This document shows, one piece after another, positions 56,704 to 64,000 of a DNA stretch of 64,000 nucleotides. The position numbers were made by a program, and so were the translations under genes. Location of the stretch: NCBI GenBank assembly GCA_036925085.1, contig JAUPFP010000011.1, positions 2,569,797-2,633,796 on the forward strand. The letters are read 5' to 3'. Source of the stretch: Brachycybe producta. Its lineage: Eukaryota; Arthropoda; Diplopoda; Playtdesmida; Andrognathidae. The notes beneath the pieces are model-generated. The model was given only the letters and a program-made list of their open reading frames with translations, made no database searches and was not told the DNA's origin. Positions within the stretch are counted from its first letter, which is position 1; each line of letters starts with the position of its first letter.

Positions 56704-57277
56704 TTAAGGACTTTCTAGAGCTCAACAAACTATTTCTAAAAAATATTTCTGAAATGAAAACTAAAAGTTCTATTCCTAATGTTTTCCCTAAACCTCAACA
56801 AAACCTCTAAAATGAAAATTCTGAAATAATGAATGCCATCTAGTGAAAATATGTGGTCGGCAATCTTGAAGAAGAATTTTGCAATGCGTGTTTTCACAAC
56901 AGGCAATTAGAAATCAGAACAAACAGAAGTTGGCTCCGCCCTTTTTATGATGACTGGCAACTTCTAATTGGTTAGTTATGTAGTCTGACGTCACATGTTC
57001 CGCCCTTTTCAACGTCGAACCACACAACAAACCAATTAGAAGTTGAAGGTCATCATAAAAAAGGGCGGAGACAACTTCTGTTTGTCCCGATTTCTAATTG
57101 CCTGTGTTTTCACATGGTCACAGTGCTGCCAGTTTTTAGTTTTCTCTTTTTAGAACTCTTGAAATATTGTTAAAAACATTATTTCAGAACCTTCTGAAAA
57201 GGGCCTGGTTTTAAAACAAAAAAGTTGTAAAAGCCATTATTTCAGAAGGTTTTGTTGAGCTCTAGGAAGGCCTTTAA
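56704..57277. mobile_element. TTAA-ended element with nested MITE
   Basis: Ends TTAAGGACTTTCTAGAGCTC and GAGCTCTAGGAAGGCCTTTAA. The inner inverted AACAAAACC..TTTCAGAA blocks continue the palindrome. Interrupted at 56899-57106. Confidence 0.72.
56899..57106. mobile_element. hAT MITE family M copy 4
   Basis: Perfect 8-bp duplication TTTTCACA (56891-56898, 57107-57114). Full palindrome, TGACGTCA retained, CTCCGCCC/GGGCGGAG in the arms. Confidence 0.9.
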
Positions 57278-57299
57278 ATTAGATTATACAGCAGTGGAT

Positions 57300-57642
57300 A
57301 CGGACTATTTCAAAATCGCAAATTTCTAACAATTATGAAGTTTAACCATGAGCGTTACAAATTCGCAATTTTGAAATATTTTTAAAAACAGAAGCACACT
57401 TTCCAATTTTATGTCAATCTACCACTAGATAAACATATATTTAAAGTGCACATTGCACTTTAAACCATCAAAATTGGACAACTTTAAATATGAAAAATAA
57501 ACATATTGCAGCCGCGACTGTGTATTTCAAAAATTAACGTTTTTTTTCTTCTTTAACATTGGGTCTATTGGCTCAATAGAAAAACGATGCTAGCGCTATT
57601 TGCAGAGATTTTTAAAAGTAATTTTGTGATGTAGCCTCTTAA
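57300..57642. mobile_element. family P foldback element, one arm (copy 6)
   Basis: Right arm ending TGATGTAGCCTCTTAA. The left arm is missing beyond a short inverted start. Confidence 0.7.
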
Positions 57643-57853
57643 TGCAAATATTAAAAAACCTATCTCTGTAAATATACACATTTTTATGGCACAGTTAAGT
57701 CAAGAAATTAGATTGGTTACACTGGATTTTGCATTCTGTAAATTCTGCTATGTATTGGCAGGGTCCAATAATACTCTCTCATACAAGGCTCTTAGCACTG
57801 CGAAAATGGAGTTCCGAATGTAACAACATAAAGTAATAAAATACAAATACATT

Positions 57854-57859
57854 TATATT
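57854..57859 (-). terminator. possible non-canonical polyadenylation hexamer for FDXR
   Basis: AATATA on the minus strand, about 100 bp past the stop. No AATAAA is seen closer. Weak. Confidence 0.25.
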
Positions 57860-57959
57860 ACCATCGACTAAAACATATGCGCGTGTAATCAATCAAAATC
57901 AAAACACTATTATCGACATGTGTTACTTTTCGAATACTGTACCAGCTAGTAGCTACCTG

Positions 57960-58090
57960 TCAGTGACTCGCAATTGTCAACATCTCGGCGATGGACGTAA
58001 TTTTCTCTCTAGGCTTTCCTAATATTGATCCACGCCTCCTTTCAACAGCATCAATCTTCTCCCAATCGTCAAATGTCACAAACTGGACAC
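57960..58090 (-). CDS. FDXR: last coding exon of adrenodoxin (ferredoxin) NADP+ reductase
   Basis: On the minus strand a pyrimidine-rich tract and CAG (58091-58110) precede an open stretch of two split-codon bases, 42 codons and TGA (57960-57962). The translation carries DDWEKIDAVERRRG, GKPREKI and EML near the end, the pattern of the extreme C-terminus of mitochondrial adrenodoxin reductase, an FAD enzyme that passes electrons from NADPH to ferredoxin for steroid/ecdysteroid P450s and Fe-S work. The acceptor splits a codon after its first base. Upstream exons (FAD/NADPH domains) should lie at higher coordinates; none was found up to 64000, so the intron may be long or the exon isolated. Identification rests on a short segment recalled from the family. 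Confidence 0.75.
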
Positions 58091-58852
58091 CTGAAGGAAG
58101 AAGAAAAAAAAATATTTTAAAAAATGGTTAAATATTTACAGTATGTCAAAATTATTATGTTTAATAATTAATTACGATCAAATGCTTAATTACTGTCTCC
58201 AAATTAAAATAAAAAAAGTTATGTTATTCACAATAAAATACAAACATACTGATGTTGTTCTAGAAATTATCTAATATCATAATTTGCTAAGGGCTAACTT
58301 TCTCTATCTCTCCCTCCCCTTTGTCCACGAATGTTCTCGGAAACTACACACTCTAGAATCGTGAAAATTAACCAGTATACACATCTTTAGATGGGCTTCT
58401 TCGTAGGCTACATTAGAATTTTCAATTTTTTTTCCGTGTACCTCATTTTTGTGAAAAAATCATCAAATTTCACTATAACCCATGAACATATAAAGTTGGC
58501 AGCCAAGAAAGCTTGCTTTATTGCATCACGCTTTTTTTCAAAGAATAAATTAACTCACGTGCAAAATTGCAAAATTGGTTATGTCTTTGGCAGAGAAGTG
58601 AGAGAGAGAGAGAGGCCCGTGGTTCAAGTCCTGGTTGGAGTTTTATGTGTAATTAATTTTTTCAACACAAGGCAGGCTTATACTGTACCAAGATCAAGCA
58701 AGTCATATTTACTCGTAATGTATATTGTGAAATGTTCTGAGTCTGAGATATTATGTAAGACCATGACGCCCGTGGTAGACGGGCTTTCGTTCTAGTACAG
58801 TATATGGACATTTATATATTTCTAAACATTTCAATTAATGATCCCATAGAAG
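58091..58852. other. probable FDXR intron sequence
   Basis: Pyrimidine tract next to the exon, then AT-rich sequence. The 134-codon frame at 58391 has no recognisable domain. A B-box-like GGTTCAAGTCCTGG at 58621-58634 may be a SINE remnant. Confidence 0.4.
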
Positions 58853-59089
58853 TTGTGATGTGCCATCGAAATACTTCACGTGAAATATTTCACATGAAAT
58901 GAGTTTGAAATATTTCTTTAAAAAAAAATGTGAAGTTTATTTTTAAAAAAACCTGTTTCCAAGTACTGAAACCATAAACGAAAAAAAATAGGGATTGTAA
59001 TTTGTTCCTATAATTATTTTAAACATGTTTTCAAACCTAAACATGTCCTGACACTTAATGTGGCACTATCAATTACATCTTAAGAGGCT
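58853..59089. mobile_element. TAGTGATG-family hAT-like fragment
   Basis: Left end TGTGATGTGCCATCGAAATA; interior matches 50760-50967 in reverse. It is cut by the family P element at 59090. Confidence 0.6.
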
Positions 59090-59949
59090 ACATCAAAAAA
59101 TTATTTCGAAAAATCTCCACAAAGAGCGCTAGCATCGTTTTTTTATTGAGCCCATAGACCCAATGTTAAAGAAAAAAAGTTATTTTTTAAAATACACAGA
59201 CTCGCGGCAATATGTTTATTTTCCATATTTAAAGTTGTCCAATATTCAGTTTTCAGAGTGCAATGCGCACCTTAAATATATGCTTATCAAGTGATAGAAT
59301 GACAAAAAAAAATGGGAAATGCAGTTCTACTTTTAAAAACTATTTCAAAATCGCGAATTTCTATTTATTATGTTAAACTCCATTGAGTACGCACAAATAA
59401 GAAAAAACATCCATTAAAAATGCTCGTAAAATACCTAAAAAATAATTTTAAAAAACCAGAAAAAAATCAGCACGTGTTCCAATGTGTTGGTTTCACTGTG
59501 GTTTAATTGTCGTTTTTAAAATAATTTTTAGGTATTTTCCCGATATTTGGGCGTTTTATTTTTACGTATTATGCGTAAATGTACGTAAATGCTCATAAAG
59601 AGCATTTTAATGGATGTTTTTTTCTTTCTTATTTGGGCGTACTCAATGGAGTTTAACATAAGAGTTAGAAATTCGCGATTTTGAAATAGTTTTTTTTAAA
59701 AATCTAACCGCACTTACCAATTTTTTGTCATTATATCAATCGATCAGCATATATTTACGGTGCACATTGCACTTTAAAAACTTAATGTTGAACAACTTTA
59801 AATATGAAAAACAAACATAATATCGCCATTGTGCATTTTAAAAATTAACCTTTTTTTCTTTAACATTGGGTCTATGGGTTCAATAGAAAAACGATGTTAG
59901 CGCTCTTTCAGGAGATTTTTCGAAGTAATTTTGCGATCTAGCATCTTAA
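59090..59949. mobile_element. family P foldback element copy 5 (860 bp)
   Basis: Complete inverted arms, TTAAGAGGCTACATC ... GCGATCTAGCATCTTAA, AGCGCTAGCATCG in the left arm. It directly abuts a family Q end. Confidence 0.82.
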
Positions 59950-60083
59950 AGAACAATATTTTATATTGCATGTTGCGCTATACTGTATCTTCATTGAGCG
60001 ATTTTGTAACTATTTCTTGCAATTTCAGTAACACTCATTTGTCTCCTCAAAACAACAAAATGGAGGTGTATCTAGGCTCTTAA
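59946..60083. mobile_element. family Q fragment
   Basis: Ends TGTATCTAGGCTCTTAA as in 14799-15314. It shares the TTAA at 59946-59949 with the neighbouring family P element. Confidence 0.65.
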
Positions 60084-60648
60084 AGTGCAATTATAAATGA
60101 AATAATCAAATTGTTTTCATTAAAAATAAAAAAAAGTATTTCACATAATATCAACTAATTAGCGATCATCATTTTTAAACATTTATACATAATTTGCAAT
60201 TTTTGAAGCATAATTGAGATAGAAACGGAACCTAAAATTTAATAAAGAACCACATTCATGCTTTAACGTCATAATTTAAAGATTTTCAATATAACCCGGC
60301 AACATAAATTATTTTCCCATTATAAAATGAACCTAGTTGATTGACAGTTTAATTAAGAATTAAACTTCTGTGCACGTGTATAAGGTTTCTCTCTTTTCTA
60401 TTACTGAAAATGTTTTCAATTATTAAACAAAATCCAATTTTCCACAAAATATTTGCAATTCCACATATTAAGATGAAGCCCTCATCATTCATCAAAAGTA
60501 GGTACCTTATATAGTTATACATGTATAAGTTATATGCTCGTATTAATTTCTAATTAAATTAAATATCCAGTTTGAAAATAGTTGGAACAAAATTGACGTA
60601 GATGAAAGATAATCTCAGATTCAACTGTTGCAATATTTTATGCAAATA
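60084..60648. other. AT-rich, no gene recognised
   Basis: No coding or clear repeat structure. Confidence 0.5.
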
Positions 60649-60698
60649 CAGTACATACTCGCTAATCCGAACTAATTGGGACCAAAGCTTGTTCAGAT

Positions 60699-61364
60699 TA
60701 GAGTCCTGCATCGACCAGGGTGGTCGTTAGCCGATAGCTGTTGGCCGAATTTTTTTTATATAGGTTATAGACAAATTCTTTTTTGTGAGTAGCCTATTTG
60801 TTTAATTTGCCAACAGAAACCAATGGAGAAAAAAATTAGTGGGTCGACCAGCTTTTCTATTGGTCGATTGGGCCGTTTGGGTCGAATGGGCCGTTTTGGT
60901 TGAATGGGTCGAATGGGCCACTTGGGTTGAATGGGTCGAATGGGCCGTTTTGGTTGAATGGGTCGAATGGGCCACTTGGGTTGAATGGGTCGAATGGGCC
61001 ACTTGGGTTGAATTTTTTTTTTTTTAACATACATGTGTTGTCCCACATTAGCCTTCTCTATAATAAACCTATAGGAAGCTTCACATTGTCAGTCCTGAGT
61101 TACTGCTCTACTACTCTTTATGCTTAATAATTCTGAAGTGGATGTTTTACAGCCAAAAGAAATGTTTGAATTTTGATATAATTTATAAAAAAAAATCAAT
61201 GTTTACTTTGTTGATTCTTTTAATAGCTTAATTTGGCCCGGCCATTTAATTCGGCCCGGCCGTTTAATTCAACCCGGCTGATTTCTGGTCGACCATGACC
61301 GACCCCACCTTGTATGTTGAACCAGCTTGGTCGACCCTCAAAAAAATAAAAATGCAGGACTCTA
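60699..61364. mobile_element. inserted element with minisatellite core
   Basis: TAGAGTCCTGCAT at the left and ATGCAGGACTCTA at the right. GGTCGACC motifs lie near both ends. Contains the tandem array at 60868-61014. A (CTTCTA)n tract follows. Confidence 0.65.
60868..61014 (+). repeat. 27-bp minisatellite
   Basis: GAATGGGTCGAATGGGCC + NNTTNGGTT units, about 5 copies, alternating CGTTTTG and ACTTGGG variants. The ORFs over it are repeat artefacts. Confidence 0.88.
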
Positions 61365-61572
61365 CTTCTACTTCTACTTCTACTTTCTACTTCTACTATC
61401 AAGCGAAATTTTGGGTGAGTAAACGTTGAACTGCATATTCGCTTTCTGAACGTGGCTTTAAATAAGCTGCTGCTGCTGCTTGATTTCGCCTTCCTATTTC
61501 AAGCAACGAAGTCAATATACTGTATAATGGCACCAAAATCCAACCTCTCGCCAGTTCAAAAAGTGATGATAT

Positions 61573-61997
61573 TGTAACACATGGTAGTTCATGATCCCAC
61601 CAAAATGCTAGCCTGGGGGTGCAATACTCGTCATTGTCCCTCTCTTCCTCTGTGTTGGACTTGATCGGGTGGAAGAATATCTATCGGACCGCGGTCACTT
61701 GGACCTGATTACACCTCATAAGTGTACACGGGTCCAAGTGTATAAAAAGACCGCGTTTCACTTTGTTCAGTGCCCATTTCGCTCGCTCAAGTTCACGCTT
61801 TGTCATACGTAGACCACTATATCCAGATTACAACAATGGCTCCGTGGACGCACCTTTAATCATCAACAATTCTTTCTTGCATGTCTTTAATGTTTTCTGC
61901 AGCAAGAATGAATAAAGTGTTTATCATGATTCACCAGAAACTAACTACGTGGTCTCTTCGTTTGAAAACTAACCCTTCTTTGAACAGGTCGGAAACA
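61573..61997 (+). repeat. solo LTR, family L copy A
   Basis: Starts TGTAACAC, TATAAAAA at 61741-61748, AATAAA at 61911-61916. The right end is approximate. Best-preserved copy of the family with 18379-19038 and 20372-20979. Confidence 0.65.
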
Positions 61998-62348
61998 CCA
62001 TAGGGCAAGAGGGCTAACGAACCCCCTTCGCAAGTGAATGGGGGGAGGGGGGTTAGGAAAAAACTCAAACTACACAAGTTAACATTTTATAATAGTAGAT
62101 TAGTGTGCATTTACAAGTAAAACTTAGGAAATTATTGCCAATCGGTGCATTACGTGCGTAGTTTTTTCGTCCGAATTTTTTTTCTTCTTTTCGTGTTCGG
62201 ATTATCCGAAATTTCAGCTTTCCCGGGTTTCCGCCTTACCGAGGTTCTTCTGTATATATTTAAATACACAACATTTTAAGATAAAATGAATGTTGGAATG
62301 CAAATATTTTTGTCGTATCTTAAATAAATACAGACTATTTGTAAAGAA

Positions 62349-62700
62349 CAGTGGCGTAGCTAGGCATCCGCAAGACCCGCAACTGCGGGGGGGGGGGGGG
62401 GCGCGCAGGAGGTTTGGGGGCGCAAAAAACGAAATGAAAGTTATGTATTTTCAAAAATAATTGAATAACTTAAGCAAGTGATTCGGAATCACTCGCTTAA
62501 TTTATTCAGTTAATTTCAAAAATAAATCGACTTTCATTTAATATTTACTTTTAAAAACTACATAGTTGCACCAGTAAATCTTCACAGAGATCAATGGGCA
62601 ACGGAGGAACAACGGTAGGAATAGTGGGAAGGTTAGGTTTAGTTAAATTAAGCTCGTTACAGGGTGGTTGGGGGCGCAGCCTCCAGTTTTAAAGAATTAT
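62349..62700. mobile_element. hAT-like left end (CAGTGGCGTAG family)
   Basis: CAGTGGCGTAGCTAGG at 62349, then a G-run (62388-62401) and GCGCAGGAGGTTTGGGG, as in 39499-39560. The right end is not found. Confidence 0.5.
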
Positions 62701-62800
62701 TCTTATTAAATCAAATTAGGGTCTTCAAAACATAGAAGAAATTAAAATAGAAATAACAAGCTGCTTACAAGACAATGTTAAAGAACAAATTAAAAATACA

Positions 62801-62983
62801 ACAAATAAATAGAAATAGTTTCAAGTGTTTCAGCTTGAAAATAAACGTTTTTAACATTTTCAACATTTAAAAAAATAACGAATTTGACGTTATTTTTTTT
62901 TTTTTTTTTTGAAATGTTAATAAATTAAATTAAAAACGTTTATTTTCAAGCTCAAACACTTGAAGCTATTTCTATTTATTTGT
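62801..62983. repeat. foldback palindrome (183 bp)
   Basis: Arms of about 55 bp: ACAAATAAATAGAAATAG..TTCAAGTGTTT..AAAATAAACGTTTTTAA and the complement, with a T-run in the loop. Confidence 0.85.
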
Positions 62984-63051
62984 AGTAGGCCTATATTTAA
63001 GTTATAGTTAAGTTTCCCGACTCGTCTTAAAACGGTTTTTGTTGTCAAAAT

Positions 63052-63254
63052 ACAGGCAATTAAAAAACGGGATGAACAGAAGTTGGCTCTGCCCTTTTTA
63101 TAACGAACGGCAACTTCTAATTGGTTTGTTGTGTGGTTCGACGTTGAAAAGGGCGGAGCATGTGACGTCAGACTACATAACCAACCAATTAGAAGTTGCG
63201 TTCGTCATAAAAAGGGCGGAGCCAACTTCAGTTCATCCCGTTTTCTAATTGCCT
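63052..63254. mobile_element. hAT MITE family M copy 5
   Basis: Target duplication GTCAAAAT/GTCAATAT (7 of 8). Full hairpin with GGGCGG, CCAAT and TGACGTCA. Confidence 0.87.
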
Positions 63255-63510
63255 GAGTCAATATTGCTGCCTTCACACAATTTATTATTTCTTGAGCCAA
63301 TTCGCCACAATGTAGCACCATGGTTGACGTAGTTTAATTCACAGGAAGCACACCACTGACAATATGGAATGTTGTCAGTGCATTCCACTGGTATGACCTT
63401 GATAAACATTGACAATGGGACAGCGTTCGCCTAAAAAAACGGAAACATTTTCTGGCGACATCATGCTTCGTGTGAAGCGTTTCTCAGACTACATGTAATG
63501 TGTCTGTATT

Positions 63511-64000
63511 AGTGATAGGCAATTTCATGAAATTTATTTTGGTGAAATATTTCATGAAATTTATTTTGGTGAAATATTTCATGAAATTTATTTTGTCGAA
63601 ATATTTCTTGAAATTTATTTTGTCGAAATATTTCTTGAAATTTATTTTGTCGAAATATTTCTTGAAATTTATTTTGTCGAAATATTTCTTGAAATTTATT
63701 TTGTCGAAATATTTCTTGAAATTTATTTTGTCGAAATATTTCTAGAAATTTATTTTGTCGAAATATTTCTAGAAATTTATTTTGGTGAAATATTTCATGA
63801 AATTTATTTTGGTGAAATATTTCATGAAATTTATTTTGTCGAAATATTTCATGAAATTTATTTTGGTGAAATATTTCATGAAATTTATTTTGTCGAAATA
63901 TTTCTTGAAATTTATTTTGTCGAAATATTTCATGAAATTTATTTTGTCGAAATATTTCATGAAATTTATTTTGTCGAAATATTTCATGAAATTTATTTTG
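63511..64000. repeat. 27-bp tandem array inside a TAGTGATG-type hAT end
   Basis: Starts TAGTGATAGGCAATTTC, then about 17 units of GAAATATTTCWTGAAATTTA + TTTTGKY, open to the window end. 27 is a multiple of 3, so the frames over it read as 9-residue peptide repeats and are artefacts. Confidence 0.93.

Larger units (their letters stand above)
60649..62252 (+). mobile_element. pogo/Tigger-like element with two insertions
   Basis: Left end CAGTACATACTCGCTAATCC and right end GGATTATCC..ACCGAGGTTCTTCTG, each flanked by TA. The ATG-led stretch at 61527-61570 (MAPKSNLSPVQK) resembles a pogo transposase start. It is cut by LTR copy A. Confidence 0.65.

Noticed and set aside
58621-58634. B-box-like GGTTCAAGTCCTGG as a tRNA or SINE
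   Set aside because: No convincing A box at the right distance and no target duplication; mentioned only as a possible remnant.
58391-58795. 134-codon plus-strand ORF
   Set aside because: No domain, no codon bias, lies in the probable FDXR intron and overlaps a (GA)n run.
60765-61127. Several ORFs with proline/asparagine or tryptophan repeats on both strands
   Set aside because: All are readings of the 27-bp minisatellite in different frames.
63500-63987. ORFs with KYFLKFILS-type repeats
   Set aside because: 27-bp tandem array readings on both strands.

Overview
This is AT-rich nuclear DNA from an invertebrate animal, most likely an arthropod. It contains an intact Ty3/Gypsy retrotransposon, a complete allatostatin-A-type receptor gene, the last exon of an adrenodoxin reductase gene with a normal splice acceptor, and very many eukaryotic DNA transposons (hAT, PIF/Harbinger, Tc1/mariner-pogo, Helitron), LINE ends and a tRNA-derived SINE. 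I cannot name the species. No bacterial gene structure is present.

1-10154 is a Ty3/Gypsy element entered inside gag, so its 5' LTR, primer-binding site and gag start lie left of the window. gag stops at 1169. pol follows in the -1 frame across a textbook slippery heptamer and a foldable pseudoknot. Unusually, the pol frame continues about 1,000 codons past integrase. Inside this extension, a strong ATG at 6722 follows a splice-acceptor-like sequence and could start a separate third protein of unknown function. Between the pol stop and the polypurine tract is a series of about 14 short hairpins separated by T-rich spacers. The 3' LTR is 9306-10154.

10155-35700 has no recognisable host gene. 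It holds nested transposable elements (several bounded by target-site duplications that I could read exactly), three degenerate LTRs of another retroelement across the window, long foldback elements that end in TTAA, Helitrons ending in a hairpin plus CTAG, and a 32-bp minisatellite at 25279-26872.

36235-37446 is the one complete host gene, a single-exon class A GPCR of the allatostatin-A/galanin-receptor-like group. A likely 5' UTR acceptor lies about 500 bp upstream, and a Helitron ends just before that.

37450-57650 is again transposon territory, with hAT-in-hAT insertions, a hAT transposase relic split by a MITE, and two LINE 3' ends. 57960-58090 (minus) is the last coding exon of adrenodoxin/ferredoxin NADP+ reductase; its other exons should lie to the right and were not found here. 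58091-64000 holds a pogo/Tigger-like element with two insertions, further foldback elements, and a 27-bp tandem array that runs off the window end.
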